NCBI RefSeq assembly: GCF_010730355.1
Contig: NZ_AP022576.1
Span: 5,766,001-5,830,000 of the forward strand
From: Mycobacterium florentinum
GTDB lineage: Bacteria; Actinomycetota; Actinomycetes; Mycobacteriales; Mycobacteriaceae
Length of the DNA stretch: 64,000 nt
Direction: 5' to 3'
Both the position numbers and the translations under genes were made by a program. Position 1 is the first letter of the stretch. Every line of letters begins with the position of its first letter. Under the pieces are notes generated by a model. That model was not told the DNA's origin and made no database searches. It saw nothing but the letters and a program-made list of their open reading frames with translations. Positions 43,223 through 51,410 of this stretch are shown piece by piece.

Positions 43223-44380
43223 ATGCGCTCTCCCCGGATTGCCGTTGCCTATCCCAACCATCGGTGCACTCCGCTGGCCGGAATCCGGGATTTCGTCGGT
43301 GCCCTCGAGCAATCCGGCGCGGTGGACCAGTTCTGGGTGTGGGATGAGCTGACCGGCTGGGCGCCACAAGGTTTCGGTGTCCCCGCTGGTGTCGAGGCTC
43401 CGGACGCGCACTCCACCCACGACCCCTTCGTCGAGTGCGCGTTCGCGCTGGCCGCCAGTCCGGGTATCGGCGTGCGGATGACGACCGATGGCGTGCGCTC
43501 GCGCCCGGCCGAACTGACCCGGACACTGCTGTCGCTGGCGTCGGCAACCCAAGGCACCGTCACCTGCGCCATCGGCCTGGGCGAGGCCCGGCACATGACG
43601 CCCTTTGGGCACCCGACCGGTCAGGCGCTGTCGCGACTGGAAGACGTCCTTGTTCTTACTCGCAAACTGCTCGACACGGATGAGCCGTTCAGCTACAGCG
43701 GCAAACGCTGGAGCATCGACCACGGTTATCTGGGCACGTACCGGCCGGCCCGCCCCGAAATCTGGGGCCTCGGCGGGGGACCGAAGTTCACCGAACTGTG
43801 CGCCAAGCACGCCGACGGAATCGAGGCGTCGTTTCCCAATGCGGTCGCCAATCTCGACGTCTTCGCCTCGCGTGTGTCCAGCATCCGCGACCGAGTCGAG
43901 GCGGCCGGACGGGATCCCGACGCGTTCGGCTTCGGCGTGTGGTTGCCGTGCGGCCTGCACGAGGATCCCGATGTCGTTGCCGCCGCGCAGGAGAGCCCGC
44001 AGATCAAGTGGTATTCGGCGAGCTACGGGCGGATGAATCAGGACGAGTGGCGAAATGAAGGACTGCAGAGCGTGTTTCCGGCCGGCTGGCACTACTCCAA
44101 GGACTACATGCCGTTCACGATGACGGCTGCCGATGCGGAGACGATCATCCGCGACGTTCCGCGCGAGATGTGCGCCAGATCGGCGACCTGGGGGACACCC
44201 GAGGAAGCCGTCAAGGTTGGCCGCGATTGGGTCGAGGCCGGGGCCACCTTCGTCGGACTGCTCGACATCATGCCACTACACACCGGCGCCGCCGGATTCC
44301 CGTCGTCGATCAGCCGGCTGCTGCAAGTTGCGGCCGGACTCAAGGCGGAAAGTGCCAACAATCCAACGGAGGAGAACTGA
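43223..44380 (+). CDS. LLM-class F420-dependent oxidoreductase
   Basis: The 385-residue protein is a luciferase-like TIM barrel: beta-1 IAVAYPNH, LSLASATQGTVTCAIGLGEAR, EIWGLGGGPKFTELCAKHADG and TPEEAVKVGRDWVEAGATFVGL. In mycobacteria such proteins mostly use coenzyme F420 for hydride transfer. The earlier ATG at 43211 lies inside the predicted -10 box, so ATG 43223, at the predicted transcript start, is preferred; neither has a ribosome site. It heads an operon with an EthD-like protein, a sulfotransferase-like protein and a DUF1214 protein. Confidence 0.9.
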   Translation: MRSPRIAVAYPNHRCTPLAGIRDFVGALEQSGAVDQFWVWDELTGWAPQGFGVPAGVEAPDAHSTHDPFVECAFALAASPGIGVRMTTDGVRSRPAELTRTLLSLASATQGTVTCAIGLGEARHMTPFGHPTGQALSRLEDVLVLTRKLLDTDEPFSYSGKRWSIDHGYLGTYRPARPEIWGLGGGPKFTELCAKHADGIEASFPNAVANLDVFASRVSSIRDRVEAAGRDPDAFGFGVWLPCGLHEDPDVVAAAQESPQIKWYSASYGRMNQDEWRNEGLQSVFPAGWHYSKDYMPFTMTAADAETIIRDVPREMCARSATWGTPEEAVKVGRDWVEAGATFVGLLDIMPLHTGAAGFPSSISRLLQVAAGLKAESANNPTEEN

Positions 44381-44381
44381 G

Positions 44382-44768
44382 ATGCCGCACGCGATCATGC
44401 TCGCGTTTACCCAGCCGACGTCGGCGGAAACCGAAAATGCTTACAACGATTGGTATTCCAACAAGCACATCCACGATCTGGTGACGATCCCCGGCGTCAT
44501 CGCGGCGACCAGATACAAGATCGCGCAGGACGTCGAGACGTTGCCGGGCGTCGTCGGGCCCGAGCAGGCGTATCTGGCGATCTATGAGATCGAAGGCGAG
44601 ACCGAAGCGGACCTGGAGAAATTCGCGGCCGTGCTACGGGAGGCGCTTGCCGATGGCACCGCCGACATCTCACCGAATCTCGACATGAGCAAGCTCGGTG
44701 CCTCGCTATGCCTGCCGCTGACCGAGCGGTTGGAACGGGTCGTCACCTCGGGCGCCGCGACATCGTGA
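44382..44768 (+). CDS. EthD-like dimeric alpha/beta-barrel protein
   Basis: The 128-residue protein has the ferredoxin-like barrel pattern of EthD/DUF4286-type proteins: NDWYSNKHIHDLVTIPGV then AATRYKI, and a second strand YLAIYEIEGE. Some relatives are small isomerases, oxygenases or decarboxylases working on polyketide-like or ether substrates; no catalytic residue can be fixed here, though the His residues in KHIHD are candidates. GGAGGAG precedes ATG 44382, which follows the oxidoreductase stop directly. Confidence 0.8.
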   Translation: MPHAIMLAFTQPTSAETENAYNDWYSNKHIHDLVTIPGVIAATRYKIAQDVETLPGVVGPEQAYLAIYEIEGETEADLEKFAAVLREALADGTADISPNLDMSKLGASLCLPLTERLERVVTSGAATS

Positions 44769-45925
44769 CGGCGGCGCTGCCCCCGCTCGAGCGTGAGCCG
44801 CTGATGGCGGCCGCCTCGGCAGCCATCGGTCTGGACGACTGGGGAGACGATACCGGCTTCATCGAGAGCTTGGACATCCTGCTGGCCGACATGCGAACGG
44901 AGGCCGACCTCAACGCCATTGGGGTCGTGAGCCAGGCGCAGGACATTCTGCGGCTACTGGTCAACCGGCTCGGCTTCACCCGGGACCTGCGTGCGCACCC
45001 CGAGATCCTGGAGCAGGAATTGTTGCCCCCCATCGTGATTCTGGGGCTGCCGCGCACCGGGACGTCGAAGCTGCAGCGCACCATCGCGGCCGATCCGGGC
45101 ATCCAGCGGCTCGAGGTGTGGCGATTGCTCAATCCCGCGCCGATGCCGGGCGATCCTCAGACCCGTATCGCGCTGGGTGAACAGTTCGAGGCGATGCTGC
45201 GCCAAGTGCCGGAGTTCATGGCCCGTCATCCGATGGAGGCCCACGAGCCCGACGAGGACCTGTGGCTGATGGAACTGACCTTTGACGCGCCGGTGGCCTC
45301 GCACCGGCTGCACCTGCCGAACCACCGCAAGTGGATCGCCGACCGGCAAGACTCCGCGTACGCCTACATGCGCACCGTGCTGCAGTACCTGCAGTGGCAG
45401 GACGGTGGGGCGCGCGGACGTTCATGGGTTATCAAGTCGCCCATGCACATTGGTCAGGTCGCGGTGCTGCATCGACTCTTCCCGGGTGCCACCTTCGTGC
45501 AATGCCATCGCGACGTGTACACGGTGCTCGGGTCGTACTGCTCACTGATCGAAGTGGCACGGGGGATGAACTCCGACGTCGTGGACCTCGCTGCACTGGG
45601 CCCGGATTTCGCGCAGTTCTGGGGTGCCTACACCGCGCGCAACCTTGCCGCACGGGCGGCGATACCCGATCTCGACATCTACGACGTCGACTACGAGCAG
45701 ATCCGGGACGACATCGACGGTGTGGTCTCCGAGGTCTATCGCCGCGCCGGACGGTCCATCACCGACGAATCACGCGCCGCGTTCGCGGCGTATAACGCTC
45801 GCCGGCCGGAGGGGCACTTCGGTGCCCACGACTACCGGCCATCGCGTTGGGGTGTCACTCCCGAAATGGTCGAGGAGTGTTTTGCGGGGTACCTCAACGC
45901 ATTTCCGCAACTTGCTCCCCACTAG
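44765..45925 (+). CDS. Sulfotransferase family protein
   Basis: The 386-residue protein has the 5'-phosphosulfate loop LGLPRTGTSKLQ (about 93-104) and, later, FVQCHRDVYTVLGS, matching the 3'-phosphate region of PAPS-dependent sulfotransferases of the mycobacterial Stf type. The region between contains many His, Trp and Pro. It might transfer sulfate to a hydroxylated lipid or act on another activated donor. GTG 44765 overlaps the previous stop (GTGA). Confidence 0.88.
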   Translation: MTAALPPLEREPLMAAASAAIGLDDWGDDTGFIESLDILLADMRTEADLNAIGVVSQAQDILRLLVNRLGFTRDLRAHPEILEQELLPPIVILGLPRTGTSKLQRTIAADPGIQRLEVWRLLNPAPMPGDPQTRIALGEQFEAMLRQVPEFMARHPMEAHEPDEDLWLMELTFDAPVASHRLHLPNHRKWIADRQDSAYAYMRTVLQYLQWQDGGARGRSWVIKSPMHIGQVAVLHRLFPGATFVQCHRDVYTVLGSYCSLIEVARGMNSDVVDLAALGPDFAQFWGAYTARNLAARAAIPDLDIYDVDYEQIRDDIDGVVSEVYRRAGRSITDESRAAFAAYNARRPEGHFGAHDYRPSRWGVTPEMVEECFAGYLNAFPQLAPH

Positions 45926-45940
45926 GAGGAACCGCTTCAG

Positions 45941-47125
45941 ATGACGATCATGGACACCGAAGTCGTCGACGATCCACGTGTGTCGGAGGCCGATCTGTGG
46001 AAGACCCTGGGCGAGGCGATCGCTGAAATGGCGACCTACGTCCATGACAACGACAAGGTCGACACACCGCTGCTGCGCGCCGAGGGGCTGCGGTACCTGA
46101 CCCGGCTACTGCAGTCCGGGATCATGATGACGATGGAGGGGTGGGACGCCCACTACCCCTGGCTGGTCAAATTCATCAGCCCGTACATGCAGTACGGCAT
46201 CCCGGCGACCGATTGCTGCTACCACTGGGCGGCCGTGCACGGCGACGGCATCTACCGAATCCGCGGTAAGCGTGGGACCGCAAGGCTTTTCGACGTCGAG
46301 ACGCGTACCGGGCACACCTCGCACCTCGCCGATTGGAAGCTCGTCGATCGCAAGAGCGACTTCCACGTCGAGGACGATGGAACGATCGAGGTGGTGCTGT
46401 CGGCGACAGAACAGCCCGGCAACTGGGTACGCACCTGCGAGGGTCCCGGTTCGATCATCGTCCGCCAGTACTACTACGACTGGGATACCGAGGAACCCGC
46501 GGAGCTGATCATCGAGCGCGACGGTGTGAACTATCCGCCGCCGACGCTGCAGCCCGCCGATATGGCCGAGCGGCTGCAGTTGCTGATCGATTGGGTCCGG
46601 ATCGTGCCGGCGGCCTGCAAGCTCGCCGTCGACGAGTATTTCCAGGCACCCCCCGACTCGCTGAAGTTCGTCGAGATCGATTTCGCATGGGCAGACCTGT
46701 TGTACGGCAAGGGAATCTACCGCTGCGAGAAGGACCAAGCCGTTATCATCGAAGTCGCGCCGCCGAACGCCAGGTATTGGCAGTACCAGCTGACATCCCA
46801 TTTCTGGGAAGCACTGGACTGGAACCTGCGCCAAACGTCGCTGAACGGCCACCAGGCGGTGCTCGACGACGACGGCGTGTTCCGTGCGGTCATCGCCCAT
46901 GAGGACCCGGGTTACGCGAACTGGCTTGACGCGGGCGGTCATACCGTCGGGCTGATCACCGCGCGCTACTACAAGGCGGACAGCACGCCGCTGCCCAAAA
47001 TCAGAACAGTTCCGCTGTCGGCATTGGCGGCGGAGTTGCCGGCGTCGTCGGCCCGGGTTACACCCGCCGAGCGTCAAGACGCCTTGCGCCGCCGGGCCAG
47101 GTCCGTGTGGCGTAGACGGGTATGA
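45941..47125 (+). CDS. DUF1214 domain-containing protein
   Basis: The 394-residue protein matches DUF1214-type proteins: HGDGIYRIRGKRG, the phosphate-like IIVRQYYYDWDTEEP, and the C-terminal YWQYQLTSHFWEALDWN region with a conserved Asn later. Mycobacterial relatives occur with sulfotransferases and F420 oxidoreductases, but the biochemical role is not known to me. AGGAGGAACC precedes ATG 45941. The gene end overlaps the next start by ATGA, showing that a fifth gene used to belong to this operon. Confidence 0.87.
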   Translation: MTIMDTEVVDDPRVSEADLWKTLGEAIAEMATYVHDNDKVDTPLLRAEGLRYLTRLLQSGIMMTMEGWDAHYPWLVKFISPYMQYGIPATDCCYHWAAVHGDGIYRIRGKRGTARLFDVETRTGHTSHLADWKLVDRKSDFHVEDDGTIEVVLSATEQPGNWVRTCEGPGSIIVRQYYYDWDTEEPAELIIERDGVNYPPPTLQPADMAERLQLLIDWVRIVPAACKLAVDEYFQAPPDSLKFVEIDFAWADLLYGKGIYRCEKDQAVIIEVAPPNARYWQYQLTSHFWEALDWNLRQTSLNGHQAVLDDDGVFRAVIAHEDPGYANWLDAGGHTVGLITARYYKADSTPLPKIRTVPLSALAAELPASSARVTPAERQDALRRRARSVWRRRV

Positions 47126-47355
47126 AAGTAGCTGTAGATCCTCTGCATCAGCCGGGCGGTCCGACGACCTACTGGACGACCGTCAACGCCGAGGAGGATC
47201 TCGCCGGCGTCGTCACGCCGCTCAGTAGCAGCTTCTGGATGCGGCCGGTCACGGTGGGGACGCTTGGGGCGTTCGGCACGCTGGGGGTCCTGCCCGAGAC
47301 GGCAGTTCGGCACAGCTCCGATAGCGATCGGCGCATCTGCACGGTCATTTATGGT
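47122..47355 (+). pseudogene. N-terminal fragment of a PEP-utilising (PPDK-like) enzyme
   Basis: The first 75 or so codons encode YWTTVNAEEDLAGVVTPLSS...RRICTVIYGG, which I recognise as the N-terminal part of mycobacterial PEP-utilising enzymes of about 500-600 residues. After about 47350 the likeness ends abruptly. Although the frame stays open to 47982, the later part is only the antisense of two TetR remnants. Another frame (about 47350-47460) carries an unrelated fragment ending CFAPSQL. The ATGA overlap with the DUF1214 gene shows it was the operon's fifth gene before being cut. Confidence 0.65.
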
Positions 47356-47415
47356 GGTGTTCCGGTCCGATGGCGTCGAGCACGTCATCGAGGCCGAGAC
47401 CCTAGACCAGGGCTA

Positions 47416-47787
47416 CTACTGGACCTGCTTCGCGCCATCGCAGCTGTGTTCGGCCCGATAACGGACGAGTTCGCCGAGGATTCTTCTCATCCGCTCTCGC
47501 TCGATATAGCCGTCGTCGTCCCACCACTTCGCGACGATCTCTTTGCCCTCATTGACAACTCGGGCGTATGCCGAACACAGCAGATCGCCGAGGTCTTCGA
47601 ATTACATGTAGAAACGGGTGCGCGACATCCCAGTTTCGGCCGCGAGGCGTTCCACGCTGACCTGTGCGAATGTTTCGCCCGACTCCAATATCGCTTGCAT
47701 GGCGCGCAGCAGGTCGTTGCGGGTCTCGTCTCGTTTGCCTCGGCGCCGACCGTGCTCCTGCCGATCTATCGACGCGGGCGCCATCAT
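47416..47787 (-). pseudogene. TetR regulator remnant with in-frame TAA and lost 3' end
   Basis: Reading from ATG 47787 the frame encodes a TetR helix-turn-helix, TGMSRTRFYM, then TAA (47604-47602) and continues in the same frame with FEDLGDLL and about 45 more TetR-like residues before the likeness stops near 47440. Relatives read FYMYFEDKGDLL, so a Tyr codon has become TAA. The C-terminal third is missing, cut by the junction with the PEP-utiliser fragment. The start overlaps the stop of the next TetR gene by ATGA. Confidence 0.75.
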
Positions 47788-48422
47788 GCCGCGGCTCCTC
47801 CGCGCAGTGTGCGCCAAAAGATTTCGGTGAGCCCATCCGCCAAAGCCTCCAGCTCACGAGGTCCCGCCTGCGCGACCGACTTAGCCAGTCCGCGCTCACT
47901 CATCCACATCGAAAGTGCCGCAAGGGTATTCGCGTCTAACGCCGCATCGACGGTGCCGGACGACTGCCCGGCTTTGATATAGGCCGAAACCGCCGTGGTC
48001 GAGCGTGCCATCAGTCCTTCGAACTCGCGCTCGGCACTGCCCCCGGGCATGGGCTCATCGATCGCGACCATGATGGCGCGATGAGCACGATAGGTGCGGA
48101 AAATTCCGTCGATGCCCCGACGCAGATCTTCCTTGGACCCGGTCGGGTCGATGGCAAACCACGGTTGGAGCAACTCGTCGAGCACAGCGCCGGCAAGATC
48201 GCTCAACAGCGCGTCCTTGTCATCGAACTAGGAGCAGAACGTAGAACGCGTTACCCCCGCCGCGGTGAGCAGTCGTTCCACACTCACCTCGCCGTACGCG
48301 AGGCCCTCTTCATGCAGGCGTTCGACGGCGGCGAGTAGCTTAAGCTCGAGGGCCGCTTTACGCCGCTCTCGCAGGGCCGCCGTGTTGCGCGTTCGTTCCG
48401 CCACCTGGCTGAGTCCACTCAA
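47784..48422 (-). pseudogene. TetR regulator with a single in-frame TAG
   Basis: The frame from TTG 48422 (or GTG 48404) to 47784 encodes a complete TetR protein of about 212 codons except for TAG at 48230-48228, which splits VTRSTFCS and FDDKDALL. Relatives read STFYSYFDDKDALL, so the Tyr codon at the same alignment position as in the next gene has become a stop, and the preceding Tyr is Cys. The C-terminal domain (through IFWRTLRGGAAA) shows no frameshift. A truncated 64-residue product and an unexpressed ligand domain are the likely outcome unless the stop is read through. Confidence 0.75.
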
Positions 48423-48528
48423 TCACAGTCGGACAATATGTCACTACGCAATGTTTCGCATCATGCGCGTGTCAAAAATCGCCTACTTTGGCTAATCCAT
48501 TTGTAACGCAATGCTGTTAAATCTTCGG

Positions 48529-49545
48529 TCAGCACACCGTAAGTCGAACACCGAGATCGTCGGCGGCCCGCTGGGGCGGGGGAAGGAACTGTCCCGCGTT
48601 GCGAAGCCCGGTGCGCTTTCCGGGGCCGGCCAATAGCGCTCGTGCCACCGCGAACGCCCCGCGCCCGGTGATGTCGTAGACGTCGTCGACCGAGCCGGTG
48701 ACGGTGCATCGTCCCGAGGCGCTTTCGGCCTCGGCCGTCACCAACGAACGCCCACCGCCGGCGTGTGCCGCGGAATGTGCTGGGCGGGCGAGCAATGCGC
48801 GGGTAGCCGCCAGGCTGCCCGGAATCCGCCACAACAATCCGCCGGCGGCCAATGCGGGCCCCATGGCGACGGGCTGAACGTGACATTCGATATGTGCCCG
48901 CGGATACGCTCTTGCCAGCACCAGTGCGTCCGGGGTGCTGAACAGCGCGCCGCGTCCCGTCGCGAAGCGGTGAATCCGGCTCCCCGCCAATTCCCAACAA
49001 ACACGGCCGCTCTCGACTATCGGTGCTCCACCTGCCACAAGTTCGACCGTCGAACGCATGGTGGCGGGGGAGGGGCGCATGCCGACGATCTTGACCGCAC
49101 AGTGCAAGTGCCGCACGCTGCCGGCGCCCCCGACGCGTTCCGCCGCTGCGGTGGCGGCGATGTCGGTTGCCACACCCAGGCCCAGCGAGGGCACGACCGC
49201 TATGCCCGCTTGGATGGCCCGGCTCTCGAACTCGTCGACAATGCTTTGCACCCAACGTGGTTCACCGGTGCAATCGACATACGAGGCACCGGCGCGGATG
49301 GCCGCGTCGAGTACCGGAGGCCCGAAATGGGTGTACGGACCCGCACACGAGACGACGACCGCAGCGCCGCTAAACGCTGCGTCCAATTCCGCGGGCGCGA
49401 GCGACGCCACCCGATAGTCGACACCGAGCCGGGCGAGTGCGGCCAAGTTACGTCCCGTCGCAATCACGGAAATACCTGCGGCTGACGCTAATTGGATGAC
49501 ACGGCGGCCGGTGGCACCGGTCGCTCCGTAGACAACGAGTGTCAC
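48529..49545 (-). CDS. Saccharopine-dehydrogenase-like NAD(P)-binding protein
   Basis: The 338-residue protein starts LVVYGATGATGRRV, a Rossmann motif, and continues with SCAGPYTHFGPPVLDAAIRAGASYVDCTGE, the hallmark of saccharopine dehydrogenase-like NAD(P)-binding (trans-acting enoyl reductase type) proteins common in mycobacteria. The substrate is unknown. GTG 49545 follows AGGAG by 7 bases. Its promoter carries the same AGGGACT...AGTCCCT palindrome as the F420-oxidoreductase operon, so the two are probably co-regulated. Confidence 0.87.
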   Translation of the reverse strand: MTLVVYGATGATGRRVIQLASAAGISVIATGRNLAALARLGVDYRVASLAPAELDAAFSGAAVVVSCAGPYTHFGPPVLDAAIRAGASYVDCTGEPRWVQSIVDEFESRAIQAGIAVVPSLGLGVATDIAATAAAERVGGAGSVRHLHCAVKIVGMRPSPATMRSTVELVAGGAPIVESGRVCWELAGSRIHRFATGRGALFSTPDALVLARAYPRAHIECHVQPVAMGPALAAGGLLWRIPGSLAATRALLARPAHSAAHAGGGRSLVTAEAESASGRCTVTGSVDDVYDITGRGAFAVARALLAGPGKRTGLRNAGQFLPPPQRAADDLGVRLTVC

Positions 49546-49582
49546 TGAAGGGCTCCTGGCGGCGTCGACTGGGCGACCACTG

Positions 49583-49628
49583 ACGCTATAGCGCCCCGCC
49601 TAACCCGTCAAGGGACTGGCAGTCCCTT
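49583..49628 (-). promoter_or_regulatory. Promoter with AAGGGACT/AGTCCCTT palindrome
   Basis: On the minus strand TTGACG (49611-49606) and TAGCGT (49588-49583) are 17 bp apart. The near-perfect palindrome AAGGGACTGGCAGTCCCTT (plus-strand 49610-49628) overlaps the -35. Its core matches the site at 43192-43209 in 17 of 18 bases when read on the minus strand. Transcription should start near 49576, 31 bases before GTG 49545. Confidence 0.7.
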
Positions 49629-49640
49629 AATGGGCTCGAA

Positions 49641-50354
49641 TCAAACCGCGGCCGGGACTCGCGTCTCGGCGTCCCGCCGCATCCGTGCCACGGCGACGGT
49701 GATGCCAACCAGCATCACGAACGCGACGACACCGGTGAGCAGGTACTGCCAGGTCGCAAATCCATTGCCGTAGTAGCCGGCCGTCACGCCCCACCAGAGC
49801 ACCACCATCGTGGCAAAACACCCGTAGATGACCGGAGACTGCGCAACGGCGGACCGTCGGCGTAAGAGTAGGGCCGTGGTCGCCAACGGCAGCAGGAACA
49901 AGGTGATCGCGGGTGCGGCTTGGTAAAGCGGATCGTCCCAGACGATCTTCATGTATTCCCAGACGACCACGAATGCCGCCGCGCCGGCGACGACCAGCGC
50001 GCTCCATTGGGCCTGGGTGCCGTTCGGCAGATACTCGGCGCGCCCGACCCGCAGCGCCTGAACGAAGAAGACGAGCTCGAGGATGAGCGCGGTGAGCAAG
50101 CCGAGCCAGAACAACTTGAGGAACCAATGGTCGTACACGTTGAACCAGGTGTTGAATCGGGCTACCACGCCGAAATCGTGGGCGAACCACAGGAATGTGC
50201 ACGGCAGCGGAATCGAGATCCACCCGTCACGCCGGGTCATCACCACCGCGGTGACCATCGCGATGTTTTGCAGGACCATCGCCAACCCGAATCCAACCAG
50301 GATCGGTACGGTGTGGTGATCGATGGCGTCCAGGATCGCATGCGTGTCGTACAT
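49641..50354 (-). CDS. Polytopic membrane protein
   Basis: The 237-residue protein has about seven hydrophobic helices with loops rich in aromatic residues (FLWFAHDFGVVARFNTWF; YDHWFLKLFW). It is not a member of the A-F family and the function is not recognised; WFAHDF...YDHW...VVWEYMKIVWDDPLY gives a pattern of conserved-looking acidic and His residues. ATG 50354 has no clear ribosome site. It lies upstream of, and in the same direction as, the saccharopine-dehydrogenase-like gene, which has its own promoter. Confidence 0.8.
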   Translation of the reverse strand: MYDTHAILDAIDHHTVPILVGFGLAMVLQNIAMVTAVVMTRRDGWISIPLPCTFLWFAHDFGVVARFNTWFNVYDHWFLKLFWLGLLTALILELVFFVQALRVGRAEYLPNGTQAQWSALVVAGAAAFVVVWEYMKIVWDDPLYQAAPAITLFLLPLATTALLLRRRSAVAQSPVIYGCFATMVVLWWGVTAGYYGNGFATWQYLLTGVVAFVMLVGITVAVARMRRDAETRVPAAV

Positions 50355-50521
50355 GGTGAGGCATGGTAACCGTCGCCGCCGCCAACGAGTGCCCGCGGTG
50401 GATGACTTTATCGGCTATCCGATCCACGCCGAACTCACAGTCAGGGGTCAGTAGCACGCTTGTCTGAGTCGACCCCGAAACGACTGCGGTATAACCGCTT
50501 TGGTGGATCGAACCTGGCCGG

Positions 50522-51166
50522 CTAGGGCGAATTTTCCCCGGTGATGGCCCGGATTTCGTAGCGGATCATCTCGTTGAGGATGCGTTCGCGCTTTGGTCGT
50601 TCGCTCTGCGGGAAGAGCCAGTCGTCGAGCAATGCGGTCGAAATTATCATGGCCATGGTCGCCGGCGCCGCCACTTCGACGTCTATGTCGGCCCACCCCC
50701 GATGTGCCGCGTCATCGAGGGCGCGGCCGACGACGGTGTGAATGGTCTGTGCGAACGACATTTTGGTCTCAGTCATCGGATCCTCGCTGTGCGCGTCGGC
50801 GGCCAGTAAGGCCATGATGAGACCGCGGTGTCTGACGGTGAAATCGTAGAGCGATCGGGTAAAGCCAGCGATGAGATCGCCGGTGGACAGTACCGACACC
50901 GAAGTCTGACGCCAATCGTCGACCAAGTGGGCGACAAAGTCTTCAAACGGTCGGAGCACCGCCTCCTCGAACAACTGCGACTTCGAAGGAAAGTAGCGGT
51001 AGAGCACTGCCTGGGTGGTGCCCGCCCTGAGTGCGATTTGGCGAAGAGATGCGCCCTGGTAGCCGACGTCGACAAATGCTTCCCGTGCGGCGCCGACGAG
51101 TAGCTCTCTGACTTCGCCGGGCTTGCGTCGTGGCTGGCGCCGCGTCGAATCTGGGCCTATCGCCAT
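50522..51166 (-). CDS. TetR family transcriptional regulator
   Basis: The 214-residue protein has the helix-turn-helix at about 40-75 (SLRQIALRAGTTQAVLYRYF then PSKSQLF). The C-terminal domain resembles those of 33968 and 42552. ATG 51166 is taken; a GTG one codon upstream is possible. The ATG overlaps the stop of a possible 55-residue membrane protein (TGATG), and paralogue F lies upstream in the same direction, repeating the membrane-paralogue-then-TetR order. Confidence 0.9.
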   Translation of the reverse strand: MAIGPDSTRRQPRRKPGEVRELLVGAAREAFVDVGYQGASLRQIALRAGTTQAVLYRYFPSKSQLFEEAVLRPFEDFVAHLVDDWRQTSVSVLSTGDLIAGFTRSLYDFTVRHRGLIMALLAADAHSEDPMTETKMSFAQTIHTVVGRALDDAAHRGWADIDVEVAAPATMAMIISTALLDDWLFPQSERPKRERILNEMIRYEIRAITGENSP

Positions 51167-51333
51167 CACCGAACCGTACGCGATCTATCAGGCCAGCCAC
51201 GGCTGCTTGACTGTTGGTAGGGATGCTGGCCTCGTCGCGGGAAGAATTGCGCCCACCCTGCGAAGCCGAGTGCTATAACGACCAGGACGCCGGTGCCGCT
51301 CCAGCCGCGAATTTTAATGATCCTTCGACTCAC
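51166..51333 (-). CDS. Possible 55-residue single-helix membrane protein
   Basis: A short frame starts at GTG 51333, seven bases after GAAGGA, and ends TGA overlapping the ATG of the TetR gene. It encodes a basic N-terminus (VSRRIIKIRGW), one hydrophobic helix (GTGVLVVIALGFAGWAQFF), and a basic, polar tail. Topology, ribosome site and coupling support a gene, but no relative is recognised and the codon evidence is thin. It would lie between paralogue F and the TetR gene. Confidence 0.4.
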   Translation of the reverse strand: MSRRIIKIRGWSGTGVLVVIALGFAGWAQFFPRRGQHPYQQSSSRGWPDRSRTVR

Positions 51334-51410
51334 GTCAGTCCTTCGAAATCGGCGGGCAGAGGGTGCGCTGTCGGCCTAAGCCAGCGTTGCCGCCGTGACA
51401 TGCCCCGGTC

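Noticed and set aside
47122..47982. 286-codon frame as one intact gene
   Set aside because: Only about the first 75 codons look like protein; the rest is the antisense of the two TetR remnants.
47602..48230. Special amino-acid recoding at the two TetR stops
   Set aside because: TAA and TAG are used, not TGA, and no selenocysteine or pyrrolysine machinery or RNA element is visible; loss of function is the simpler reading, though the coincidence is reported as a finding.
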